This document shows positions 28,562 through 36,810 of a DNA stretch of 64,000 bases, one piece after another (the first letter of the stretch is position 1; every line of letters starts with the position of its first letter). Origin of the DNA: a bacterium (GTDB taxonomy: Bacteria > Joyebacterota > Joyebacteria > Joyebacterales > Joyebacteraceae); assembly GCA_025774245.1 (NCBI GenBank), contig JALGWI010000002.1, positions 98,648 through 162,647 of the forward strand. Direction: 5' to 3'. The notes beneath the pieces are model-generated. The model made no database searches, was not told the DNA's origin, and was given only the letters and a program-made list of their open reading frames with translations. The translations under genes were made by a program, and so were the position numbers.

Positions 28562-30127
28562 CTATGTCTTCGGAAGCATGACTGCGCAGGGCAGGATCAT
28601 CTCCTCGAGCGAGATGCCCCCGTGCTGGAAGCTGCCCCGGTACTGGCGCTCGTATCGGTGGAACTCCGTCGGGTAGACGAAGTAGTAGTCCTCCTTGGCG
28701 ATCGCGTACTGCTTGCTCGCACCGTCGCTCGGCAGCCTGTAGTCCGACGGCACCTTGATCAGGAACGTCTCCTTCTCGTTGCAGCCGAGGTTGCTCCCGA
28801 ACTTGTATCGGAGGTTCGTCGAGGTGTCGCGGTTCCCCCGCACGAGGGCGGCCCGCCGGCCGAGCATCGCGCCGTGGTCGGTCGTCAGGACGACGGTCGC
28901 CTTCTGCCGCGCCATCTCGACGATGATGTGGTAGAGCGCCGAGTGGTTGAACCAGGATCGCACGAGCGAGCGGAAGGCCGGCTCGTCCGGCGCGAGCTCC
29001 TGGAGGATCTCCGACTCGGACCTCGAGTGCGAGAGGATGTCGACGAAATTGTACACGAGCGAGACGAACGGATGATTGTGCATCGACGACATTTGCCGGC
29101 GCACGTTGTCCGCCTCGTCCTTCTCGTAGATCTTGACGTACTTGTGCTCGGGCGACAGACGGATGCCGTGCCGCTGGAGCTGCAGATCCATGAGCTTCCG
29201 TTCGTACCGGTTCTTGCTGAACTCGCCCTTGGCCGGGGTCCTCCAGAGATCCGGAACGTGGTCCGTGAGCTCGATAGGATAGAGCCCGCTGAAGAGCGCG
29301 TTCCTCGAGTAGGGCGTCGCCGTCGGGAGGATCGAGTAGTAGTAGTGGTTCGTGATGTTGAAGAACGGCTCGAGGCTCGGCACGAGGCTCATCCAGTGGT
29401 CGAGCCGCATGCAGTCGAGCACGACGAAGTAGACCTTCTCCTTGGCCTTCAGGCGGGGCGCGACGAACTCCTTGAAGATGTCGACCGAGAGCAGCGGGCG
29501 CTCACCGCGGTCGTTCACCCAGTCCCCGTAGACGTCGACGATGTAGCGCCCAAACTCGACGTTCGCCGACTGGCTCAGATCGGAGTGCGTCTGTCTGAGC
29601 CCGGGGTCGCGGAAGCGGTCCAGCTCGAGATCCCAGTTGACCATGCGAGAGTAGACGTGGATCCAGTCCTCCCACCCCATCGGCCCCATGATCCGCGAGC
29701 GGAGCTCGTTGAACTCCTCAGCGTACGACTGCGCCTGCTGGTCGCGGAGGAGCCTCCTGCCGTCGAGGATGCGCTTGATGGCCATGAACACCTGCGTCGG
29801 TTTGACGGGCTTGATGAGGAAGTCGTCGATGCGCCGGCCGAGCGCATCGTTCATGAGCTCCTCCTCCTCGCTCTTCGTCACCATCACGACCGGGAGCCCG
29901 GGATCGAGCTGCTTGATCTCGCCGAGCGTGGTCAGGCCGTCCATCCCGAGCATCATCTCGTCGAGGAGCACGAGATCGTAGCTCTCCTCCCTCAGCCGCT
30001 CGACGGCCTCCTCGCCGCCCGCGGCCGTCCCCACCTCGTACCCCTTCTGCTCGAGGAAGATGATGTGCGGCTTGAGCATGTCGATCTCGTCGTCCACCCA
30101 GAGGATCTTCCGCGTCGTCGCATTCAT
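28562..30127 (-). CDS. porX: PorX-like response regulator with PglZ domain
   Basis: A 521-residue protein with an N-terminal receiver domain (1-122: acidic pocket WVDDE, phosphoacceptor Asp 56 in LLDEMM, VTKS, LIKPVKP). It is joined to an alkaline-phosphatase-superfamily PglZ domain (about 205-515). That domain shows VVLDCMRLDHW, SILPTATPYSRNALFSGL with the nucleophilic Thr region, VDILSHSRSE and LTTDHGAMLG. This architecture is that of PorX, which in Bacteroidota is a zinc phosphodiesterase controlling type IX secretion. The kinase that probably phosphorylates it is encoded directly upstream. The FlgD-like sorting domains at 51-57 kb agree with a type IX-like system in this organism. Confidence 0.9.
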   Translation of the reverse strand: MNATTRKILWVDDEIDMLKPHIIFLEQKGYEVGTAAGGEEAVERLREESYDLVLLDEMMLGMDGLTTLGEIKQLDPGLPVVMVTKSEEEELMNDALGRRIDDFLIKPVKPTQVFMAIKRILDGRRLLRDQQAQSYAEEFNELRSRIMGPMGWEDWIHVYSRMVNWDLELDRFRDPGLRQTHSDLSQSANVEFGRYIVDVYGDWVNDRGERPLLSVDIFKEFVAPRLKAKEKVYFVVLDCMRLDHWMSLVPSLEPFFNITNHYYYSILPTATPYSRNALFSGLYPIELTDHVPDLWRTPAKGEFSKNRYERKLMDLQLQRHGIRLSPEHKYVKIYEKDEADNVRRQMSSMHNHPFVSLVYNFVDILSHSRSESEILQELAPDEPAFRSLVRSWFNHSALYHIIVEMARQKATVVLTTDHGAMLGRRAALVRGNRDTSTNLRYKFGSNLGCNEKETFLIKVPSDYRLPSDGASKQYAIAKEDYYFVYPTEFHRYERQYRGSFQHGGISLEEMILPCAVMLPKT

Positions 30128-30208
30128 CCGAGTCCGCCTCTCTCTGTCGCTTCCATCCTCGCTCGGTCCGGGAGACCCCGGGCCGCACGCTCGCGTCGCC
30201 GATCCGTC

Positions 30209-31486
30209 CTAGCAGGTCGGGAGGGAGACGACGAACGTCGTCCCCTTGCCGGCTTCCGACCATCCGATGTAGAGCCGGCCCTTGTGATACTCCTCGATGA
30301 TCCTCCGCGACAGGGGGAGGCCCAGGCCCCAGCCCTTGCGCTTCGTCGAGTACCCGGGGAGGAAGATCCGCCGCCGTTCGGCCGGCGTCAGCCCCTTGCC
30401 GTTGTCGGTGAAGAGGATCTTCACGGCCGCGTCCTTCCTGGAGTACTCCGTCGCGATCTCGATCACGCCGCCTTCGCCGCCGAGCGCCTCGGCGGAGTTC
30501 TTCACGAGGTTCTCGATGACCCACTCCATGAGCTCGCGGTTGATCTCGACGGGCGGGATCTCGCCGTACGACTCCTTGACGTCGACGTCCTTGCCGAGCG
30601 CGGCGAGCCGACGCCTCAGGTAGTCGACGGCGTCGCGCAGCACGACGACCACGTCCTGGCGCTTCGTCTTCGGGACCGAACCGATCTGGTTGAACCGGAG
30701 CGAGATCTTCTCGAGCCGTGCGAGATCGCGCTGCATCTCGTCGGACATGCGCGCCATCTCCGCGACGTCGCATCCCGTCGCGGCGGACTCCTTGATCAGC
30801 TCGGCCCAGCCCATGAGGGACGAGATCGGCGTGCCCAGCTGGTGGGCCGTCTCCTTCGCCATGCCGACCCAGATCGACCGGAGCTCCGCCAGCTTGGCGT
30901 TCCGGAAGCCGAGGAAGCCGAGCGACACGAGCACCCCGAACGCCAGGAGCTCGAGGACCGGCATGTACCGCATCTCGCGGATCATGCTCGACTCGCCGTA
31001 GTGGATGTAGCCCACGACCGCGTCGCCCCCCGGGTGGGTCATGGGGATCGGCGCGTGCTGCCGATCGAGCTCCCGCGTGAACCGGATCACCTCGTCGAGA
31101 GACGAGCCGGTGGCCCCGAACGGGTCGGCGTCCATGTACTCCTGGTGCGTGACGTCGTAGGGATCGAGCTCGATGGGAAGCCCTTTCCACGTGATCGGGA
31201 TGCCCCGCACGTCGGTGATGACGATCGGGAAGTTGATCCGCTCGATGAGCTCGGTGAAGACCTCACGGAGCTCCACGTTCTCCCTGGCCGCGTACGTGGC
31301 GGTGGCGCAGAGGCCGGCGATCGACCGGGAGAGCGTCGCCGCCTGGACCTCGAGCCTGTGAATCAGGCTGTTGGTATACAAGAGGATGGCGATCGCGAGG
31401 ACGCAGATCGCCACGAAGACGTAGGCCCTCGACCTCACGACCCCGAGCTGCTCACCGCTGGCCAGTCCTCTTCCTCGAGACCGCAT
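30209..31486 (-). CDS. membrane sensor histidine kinase, probable partner of the PorX-like regulator
   Basis: A 425-residue kinase with two membrane helices (about 21-38 and 176-194) around a 135-residue extracytoplasmic or PAS-like sensor. The phosphoacceptor His 215 lies in KETAHQLGTPISSL, wording common in FCB-group kinases. The N-box is ENLVKNSAEA, the G1 box is DNGKGL and the G2 box is GWGLGLPLS. It sits 81 bases before the porX-like gene under one promoter, so it is the natural candidate for the PorY role. In Porphyromonas the two genes are unlinked; here they are adjacent. Confidence 0.9.
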   Translation of the reverse strand: MRSRGRGLASGEQLGVVRSRAYVFVAICVLAIAILLYTNSLIHRLEVQAATLSRSIAGLCATATYAARENVELREVFTELIERINFPIVITDVRGIPITWKGLPIELDPYDVTHQEYMDADPFGATGSSLDEVIRFTRELDRQHAPIPMTHPGGDAVVGYIHYGESSMIREMRYMPVLELLAFGVLVSLGFLGFRNAKLAELRSIWVGMAKETAHQLGTPISSLMGWAELIKESAATGCDVAEMARMSDEMQRDLARLEKISLRFNQIGSVPKTKRQDVVVVLRDAVDYLRRRLAALGKDVDVKESYGEIPPVEINRELMEWVIENLVKNSAEALGGEGGVIEIATEYSRKDAAVKILFTDNGKGLTPAERRRIFLPGYSTKRKGWGLGLPLSRRIIEEYHKGRLYIGWSEAGKGTTFVVSLPTC

Positions 31487-31528
31487 GGGCGATTCCCCCG
31501 TAAGACACGATACAGCCGTTCATTGGAC

Positions 31529-31557
31529 AGTCTAGCGACCCTTGCGGGCCAAGTCAA
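31529..31557 (-). promoter_or_regulatory. promoter of the kinase-porX-tsaE operon
   Basis: TTGACT (31557-31552), a 17-bp spacer and TAGACT (31534-31529). The start would fall near 31522. It may drive the whole co-directional run from the kinase to lptD. Confidence 0.7.
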
Positions 31558-31591
31558 GGTCACCCGCGGAGCGACAGCGGTCCGAACGAGA

Positions 31592-31614
31592 AGAGGCCGG
31601 ACGTCCCGGCCTCT
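31592..31614 (-). terminator. hairpin terminator after serS
   Basis: A perfect 9-bp stem (AGAGGCCGG and complement, 5-nt loop) lies 67 bases past the serS stop. It is followed on the minus strand by TCTCGTT, a weak T-tract, and then by the kinase promoter. Confidence 0.65.
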
Positions 31615-31680
31615 CAGGTGCTCTCCCCTTCTGGAGGCGGCGTCGCCCTCCCTGACGGCGGCTCCCGACCCGTCCACCGG

Positions 31681-32952
31681 CTAGGTGATCTCCTCGAGGC
31701 CGTTCATGTACGGTCGCAGCGCCTCCGGCACGACGATCGTGCCTCGGTCGGTCTGGTAGTTCTCGAGGATCGCGACGACGGTCCTCGCCATGGCGACGCC
31801 CGAGCCGTTCAGCGTGTGGACGTACCGCGCCTTCCCGCCACCGGCGGGATGGTACCGGAGACCGGCGCGCCTGGCCTGGAAGTCCTCGAAGTTGCTGCAC
31901 GAGGAGACCTCGAGCCACTGCTTCACGCCCGCCGACCAGATGTCGATGTCGTAGCACTTCGCGGCCGAGAACGAGAGGTCGCCGGTGCAGAGGACCTTCA
32001 CGCGGTACGGAAGGTCGAGCGCCTCGAGGACGGCTTCGGCGTTCGAGGTCAGCGCCTCGAGTTCGTCGTACGACGTCTCGGGCTCGACGAGCTTCACCAT
32101 CTCGACCTTGTCGAACTGGTGGACGCGCAGGAGCCCACGCGTGTCCTTCCCGTACGATCCGGCCTCGCGGCGGAAGCACGGGGTGTAGGCGACGTACTTC
32201 ACGGGCAGACGCTCGCCCTGGAGGATCTCGTCCCGGTGCAGGTTCGTCAGCGGGACCTCGCCCGTCGGGATGAGGAAGAGGTCGTCCTCGGAGCAGTGGT
32301 ACATGTCGAACTCGAGCTTCGGCAGTTGGCCCGTTCCCTCCATCGCGGCCCTGTTGGCGACGAACGGCGGCGAGACCTCGGTGTACCCGTGGCCGTTCAC
32401 GTGGAGATCGATCATGAACGCGATGAGGGCGCGCTCGAGCCGTGCTCCCGTTCCGGTGAACGCGACGAAGCCCGACCCCGCGATGCGGCTCGCGCCCTTG
32501 ATGTCCAGGATCCCGAGCGTCTCGCCGATCTCCCAGTGCGGGACCGGATCGGCCACGAGCGACCGCGGCTCTCCCCACGAGCGGACGGCGACGTTCTCGT
32601 CCTCGTCGGCGCCGACCGGCACCGACTCGTGCGGCACGTTCGGGATCGTGAGCGCTGCCGCCGTCAGGTCGACCCGGAGCGCAGCGAGTTTCTCGTCGTA
32701 CTCCTTGATCCGCCCGGAGACGTCTCGCATGCGGGCGATCTCGGCGGAGGCGTCGGCGCCCTCCTTCCTGAGCACCGCGATCTTCTCGCTCTCGACGTTC
32801 CTCTCGCGCTTGAGCGCCTCGGACTCGACGAGAAGCGCCCTCACCTCCTCGTCGATCGAAAGGAGACCACCGAGGTCGGCCTTCTCGCCCTTGTCGCGAA
32901 TCGCCTTCGCGACGAGCTCGGGGTTCGCCCGTATGAATCTCAGATCGAGCAT
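31681..32952 (-). CDS. serS: serine--tRNA ligase
   Basis: A 423-residue class II synthetase that charges tRNA-Ser, and also tRNA-Sec in organisms that make selenoproteins. Residues 1-105 are the coiled-coil tRNA-binding arm, and MLDLRFIRANPELV is the canonical start. Motif 2 is FRREAGSYGKDTRGLLRVHQF, preceded by TGEVPLTNLHRDEI, and motif 3 reads LNGSGVAMARTVVAILENYQ. It follows the WecA/TagO-like gene by 41 bases. Confidence 0.97.
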   Translation of the reverse strand: MLDLRFIRANPELVAKAIRDKGEKADLGGLLSIDEEVRALLVESEALKRERNVESEKIAVLRKEGADASAEIARMRDVSGRIKEYDEKLAALRVDLTAAALTIPNVPHESVPVGADEDENVAVRSWGEPRSLVADPVPHWEIGETLGILDIKGASRIAGSGFVAFTGTGARLERALIAFMIDLHVNGHGYTEVSPPFVANRAAMEGTGQLPKLEFDMYHCSEDDLFLIPTGEVPLTNLHRDEILQGERLPVKYVAYTPCFRREAGSYGKDTRGLLRVHQFDKVEMVKLVEPETSYDELEALTSNAEAVLEALDLPYRVKVLCTGDLSFSAAKCYDIDIWSAGVKQWLEVSSCSNFEDFQARRAGLRYHPAGGGKARYVHTLNGSGVAMARTVVAILENYQTDRGTIVVPEALRPYMNGLEEIT

Positions 32953-32993
32953 AGACGCATCCGCCCGTCAGCGCGCCCCATCGGCTCGCACGC

Positions 32994-34160
32994 TCAGTGT
33001 GATTTGACTCTCTCCCGGGATGGTTCTCGTGCGGGTTCCCTCTCGCTCGCGCGGTCCGGGGGCGCGGGGCGGCGTCCGGCGAGGAGACGGACTTCATCCT
33101 CCGTCGGTTCGCGCAGCAGCGTCGCCGTCTCCAGAACCTGTGCGGCCTCCTCCGGCACCGGAACGCGGAAGAGCCTGAGCCCGAGGAGCGCCATGCCCCC
33201 CGCGGCCGCGAGCACCGCGAGACCGACGAGGTACGGGCGACCCATCTGGTAGAGGGCCAGGTAGACCGCGGCGCCGGTGAGCGACGCCGATATCAGGTAG
33301 ATCGTCGTTGCCGTCTGTCTCGGGGTCATACCGAGGCGCGCGAGGCGGTGCGAGCTGTGGTCCCGCCCGCCCTGCGCGACGTCGCGGCCGTCCCTGAGGC
33401 GCGAGACCGTCACGAGGAACGCGTCGAAGATCGGGTAGCCGAGCATCAGGACGGGAATCAGCAGCGACGCCGAGCCCGCCTCGGCGTAGGCCACCGCGCG
33501 GAGCGAGAGCCCGCCCACGACGTAGCCGAGGAAGAGGCTCCCGGCGTCGCCGAGGAAGATCGACGCCGGCGAGAAGTTGTATCGCAGGAAACCGAGGGTG
33601 CCGCCGGCCACCGAGATGGCCGCGATCGCCGTGTAGGTGTTCCCCTGGCCGAGCGCGAGCGTAAAGATGCCGAACGTCGCGATCGCCGCGAGTCCGGACG
33701 TGATCCCGTCCATGTTGTCGAGGAAGTTGAAGGCGTTCATGAGGCCCACCATCCAGAAGAGGGCCAGGAAGAACGCCAGGGGAGCCGGGAGCGGCAGGCC
33801 CTGCACGCCGCCGGAGAGGAGCATCACCGCCGCGGCGGCCGTCTGCCCGGTCAGCTTGACCGCCGGCCTCATGCCGTTCGCGTCGTCCGCGAGGCCGAGC
33901 ACCAGGATGATGAGACCGCCGGACATGAACCCGACGATCCTCGCGCTGTAGGGGCACTCGATCAGCGCGAGCGCCGCGGCCGCGGCCGACAGACTCGCCA
34001 GCGCAACGGCAATCCCGCCCATGAGCGGCGTGGGCCGGATGTGCACCTTGCTCTGACTGGGAAAATCGAGAAAACGCAGGCGCGTGGCCAGGCTGCGGAC
34101 CGCGGGGGTGAGGGCCAGGACCGCCAGCAAGGACAGTCCGAAAGCGCAAAGAAAGACCAT
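32994..34160 (-). CDS. undecaprenyl-phosphate N-acetylglucosaminyl (or related) 1-phosphate transferase, WecA/TagO-like
   Basis: A 388-residue polytopic membrane enzyme (about 11 helices) of the MraY/WecA/TagO family. It would move a sugar 1-phosphate to undecaprenyl phosphate, starting a surface polysaccharide. The Mg-binding LGLADDANGMRPAVKL, the catalytic FNFLDNMDGITSG, FLGDAGSLFLG and GGRDHSSHRL loops are all present; the last is the bacterial WecA-type histidine motif. About 40 charged residues trail the last helix. A TTGACA at 34225-34220 lies upstream but lacks a good -10 box. It begins the polysaccharide region, which makes it a natural initiating enzyme. Confidence 0.92.
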   Translation of the reverse strand: MVFLCAFGLSLLAVLALTPAVRSLATRLRFLDFPSQSKVHIRPTPLMGGIAVALASLSAAAAALALIECPYSARIVGFMSGGLIILVLGLADDANGMRPAVKLTGQTAAAAVMLLSGGVQGLPLPAPLAFFLALFWMVGLMNAFNFLDNMDGITSGLAAIATFGIFTLALGQGNTYTAIAAISVAGGTLGFLRYNFSPASIFLGDAGSLFLGYVVGGLSLRAVAYAEAGSASLLIPVLMLGYPIFDAFLVTVSRLRDGRDVAQGGRDHSSHRLARLGMTPRQTATTIYLISASLTGAAVYLALYQMGRPYLVGLAVLAAAGGMALLGLRLFRVPVPEEAAQVLETATLLREPTEDEVRLLAGRRPAPPDRASEREPAREPSRERVKSH

Positions 34161-34303
34161 GACAGTTCCCTGTCCTACTCGTCCCGTGACGCGGGAATCA
34201 CTCCGAACAGTAACACAGCTGTCAAGCTCTTTCCCTGGCGTTCACCTCCCCCCGAGACGTGCGGCCTCTCGCCGGGGATCGGGGCGGCCCCGGCGCAGCG
34301 CTC

Positions 34304-35263
34304 CTACTTCTTGAAGTCCGCGACGACGCGCTCCAGGAGCTCCTGGAGGCTCACCTGCGGCTCGTAGCCGATGGTCTGTTTGATCTTCGTGAGGTCCGGT
34401 ACCCTCCGCCTCATGTCCTCGAACCCTTGCTCGTAGGCCTTCTCGTACGGTATGTAATCGATCGGTGACCCGCTCGCCGTGAGCTCCTTGACCCTGTTGG
34501 CGAGATCCTCGATCGAAGCCTCCTCGTCGCTGCCGAGGTTGAAGACCTCACCGTTCGCCGACGGCTCTTCGACGAGGCCCAGCACGCCGCGGACGACGTC
34601 GGAGACGTCGCAGAAACAGCGGGTCTGCTTCCCGTCGCCGTAGATCGTGATCGGGTGATCCAGGAGGGCCTGCTTGACGAACCTCGGGATCACCATGCCG
34701 TACTGGCCCGTCTGCCGGGTGCCGCACGTGTTGAAGCACCGGACGATGATGACCGGAAGCTTCTTCTCGCGGTGGTACGCGAGGGAGAGGAACTCGTCGA
34801 TCGCCTTCGAGGCCGAGTAGCCCCAGCGCGAGATCGTCGTCGCGCCCAGGATCCGGTCGTCGGTCTCCTTGCAGGGCTGGGAGTTGGCCTTCCCGTAGAT
34901 CTCCGACGTGGAGAAGACGACGACCATCTTCTTCCCCTCGTTGGCCTGCTGGAGGACGAGCTCGGTGCCCTTGATGTTGGTCTCGAGGGACTTCAAGGGA
35001 TTGTCGATGATGTAGGCGACGCCCACGGCCGCGGCAAGGTGGAAGACCACGTCGACCTTGGCCGTCGTCTCGGCCACGACGCGCTCGTCCAGAATCGTGT
35101 CGATCGTGTAGTGGAACTTCGGGTGGCTCTCGAGATGAGCGATGTTCTCGAACCGGCCGGTGGAGAGATCGTCGATGACCCAGACCTCGTCGCCTCGCGA
35201 CAGCAGGGCCTCCACCAGATGCGATCCTATGAACCCGGCCCCGCCAGTGACGAGTGTCTTCAT
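34304..35263 (-). CDS. NAD-dependent nucleotide-sugar epimerase/dehydratase
   Basis: A 319-residue extended short-chain dehydrogenase. The NAD motif is TLVTGGAGFIGSHLVEALL and the catalytic triad is seen as FSTSEIYG and GYSASKAIDE (Y-x3-K). IYGDGKQTRCFCDVSDVVRG and EVFNLGSDEEASI are the nucleotide-sugar segments. UDP-glucose 4-epimerase, UDP-glucuronate decarboxylase and GDP-mannose-type enzymes share these, and the exact substrate cannot be read. The ATG at 35263 is chosen because the protein then begins MKTLVTGG. It has its own strong promoter and is divergent from the glycosyltransferase gene. Confidence 0.9.
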   Translation of the reverse strand: MKTLVTGGAGFIGSHLVEALLSRGDEVWVIDDLSTGRFENIAHLESHPKFHYTIDTILDERVVAETTAKVDVVFHLAAAVGVAYIIDNPLKSLETNIKGTELVLQQANEGKKMVVVFSTSEIYGKANSQPCKETDDRILGATTISRWGYSASKAIDEFLSLAYHREKKLPVIIVRCFNTCGTRQTGQYGMVIPRFVKQALLDHPITIYGDGKQTRCFCDVSDVVRGVLGLVEEPSANGEVFNLGSDEEASIEDLANRVKELTASGSPIDYIPYEKAYEQGFEDMRRRVPDLTKIKQTIGYEPQVSLQELLERVVADFKK

Positions 35264-35343
35264 CCGACCTATGCCTTTCCGACCGCGCACGGCTCACAGA
35301 AGAACAGACGCAAGCTCGGGCTGTTCGATTCAACCGTAGACAC

Positions 35344-35372
35344 ACAGTATAGGGACCGGTTCGACCGTTGGC
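35344..35372 (-). promoter_or_regulatory. promoter of the epimerase gene
   Basis: TTGCCA (35372-35367), a 17-bp spacer and TATACT (35349-35344): ten of twelve consensus positions. Confidence 0.75.
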
Positions 35373-35508
35373 AACATGAAAGAGCCCGGCCGCCGCTCGA
35401 CCAGGGCGGGCGCGTCCCCACCCGTGCAAGCGCCATGCCGCGCTCGGTGTGACGGGCAAAAACCCTTCTGCCGTGGGAAGTTACGAGGTACCGCAAAGGG
35501 CTTTTCGG

Positions 35509-35538
35509 TTGACCGCCGCCCGTGGGGTGGCATACCAT
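35509..35538 (+). promoter_or_regulatory. promoter of the glycosyltransferase-flippase operon
   Basis: TTGACC (35509-35514), an 18-bp spacer and TACCAT (35533-35538). The start would fall near 35545, 48 bases before the glycosyltransferase ATG. Confidence 0.65.
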
Positions 35539-35592
35539 CGGGCCGTCGGGATCCCGGTCTTCCCCGACGCCTCCGGAAGGGGCTCGCGCGAC

Positions 35593-36810
35593 ATGAAGAT
35601 CCTCTACATCACGCAGGGATTCCCCGAGCGGCGGATGATCGGCGGTCAGATTTCGAGCTTCTACCGGATCGTGCAGCTCACGAGGGCCGGCCACGAGGTC
35701 ACCGCACTCTGCCTGGTCCCCCGCGGCGACACCGAGACCGACCCGGCCGAGCTTTCGGAGATCGCCCGGATCGTCGCCGTGCGCGATGTCCCCGACGCGT
35801 CGGTCCCGAGGTACCTGGCGAACCTCTTCGACCCGCTCCCCTGGCCGATCCGTAGATACGCGTCGCGTGCCGCCGACCGGGCGGTGCGGGAGCTCCTCGA
35901 CGCAGAGACCTTCGACCTCGTCATCGCGAACAGCATACACGCCGCGACGAGGCTCGCGACCGTCCGGGCGCACACGTCAGCGCCGTGCGTCCTGTTCGCC
36001 CCGAACGTCCAGTCGACCATCATGGAGCTCTACTGGCGCCACCTGCCGGGCCCGGCGGCCCGGCTCTACGGCCGCATCCAGTGGCGGAAGATGGTCGCGT
36101 TCGAGCGCGGCCTCGCTCCTCGCTTCGACCGCGTGTTCGTCTACACCGAGACCGATCGATCGGGGCTCCTCGACCTCGCGCCAGATGCGAAGGTCGAGAT
36201 CGTCCCGATCGCCCTCGACGTCGCCGCCCTCGCGGAGGGCGACGAGGCCGAGGAGTTCGACATGCTCTTCATCGGCTACCTCGGCTGGGCCCCGAACCTC
36301 GACAGCCTCGCGTGGTTCATGGACGACATCGCGCCCAGGATCCGGCGCCTGCGACCCGGGACCGACCTGGCCGTGGTCGGGGCCGGCGCCCCGCCCTGGG
36401 TCGGCGCGCTCGACGACGAGAGCCCATACACGCGCGTCCACGGCAGGGTCGAAGACGCGACGCCCTTCTTCAAGCGCGCTCGCGTACTCGTCGTCCCGCT
36501 CCGCATCGGGAGCGGCGTTCGGGTGAAGATCGTGCAGGCGATGGCCGTCGGGTGCGCGGTGGTGACGACGTCGAAGGGCTGCGAGGGTCTCGAGGTCGAG
36601 AACGGCACGCACCTGCTCGTCGCCGACAGGCCGGACGAGTTCGCGGAGGCCGTCGTGCGGGTCCTCGGGTCCGGCGCCGAGCGGCGCGCGCTCGGCGAGA
36701 AGGCGCGGGAGCTCGCGGCCGCGAAGCACGACGCGCTCGCCGACAGGCCTCCCCTCGTCGAGGCCTGTGAACGGATCGTGCGCGAACGGGAGGCGAGAAC
36801 GCCCGCATGA
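35593..36810 (+). CDS. GT4 family glycosyltransferase
   Basis: A 405-residue GT-B fold enzyme. The N-terminal half begins MKILYITQGFPERRMIGGQI. The C-terminal donor half has FIGYLGWAPNLDSLAWFMDD, LAVVGAGAPPW, VHGRVEDATPFFKRARVLVV and PLRIGSGVRVKIVQAMAVG, the GT4 pattern of exopolysaccharide enzymes. It would add a sugar to a lipid-linked repeat on the cytoplasmic face. The ATG at 35593 lies after GGAAGGGG and within a normal distance of the promoter; the longer frame to 35449 would start upstream of the promoter. It overlaps the flippase start by 4 bp. Confidence 0.92.
   Translation: MKILYITQGFPERRMIGGQISSFYRIVQLTRAGHEVTALCLVPRGDTETDPAELSEIARIVAVRDVPDASVPRYLANLFDPLPWPIRRYASRAADRAVRELLDAETFDLVIANSIHAATRLATVRAHTSAPCVLFAPNVQSTIMELYWRHLPGPAARLYGRIQWRKMVAFERGLAPRFDRVFVYTETDRSGLLDLAPDAKVEIVPIALDVAALAEGDEAEEFDMLFIGYLGWAPNLDSLAWFMDDIAPRIRRLRPGTDLAVVGAGAPPWVGALDDESPYTRVHGRVEDATPFFKRARVLVVPLRIGSGVRVKIVQAMAVGCAVVTTSKGCEGLEVENGTHLLVADRPDEFAEAVVRVLGSGAERRALGEKARELAAAKHDALADRPPLVEACERIVREREARTPA

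Larger units (their letters stand above)
35264..35592. other. divergent promoter region between polysaccharide genes
   Basis: A 329-bp gap between the minus-strand epimerase and the plus-strand glycosyltransferase. It holds two clear promoters facing apart (35344-35372 minus, 35509-35538 plus) separated by about 135 bp, and no convincing gene. The transcripts would have leaders of about 75 and 50 nt. Confidence 0.7.

Noticed and set aside
27143-31684. Plus-strand open frame of about 1500 codons opposite rimI, tsaB, tsaE, porX and the kinase
   Set aside because: It is antisense to a series of clearly recognisable minus-strand genes and has no family motifs; high GC leaves few stops on the opposite strand.
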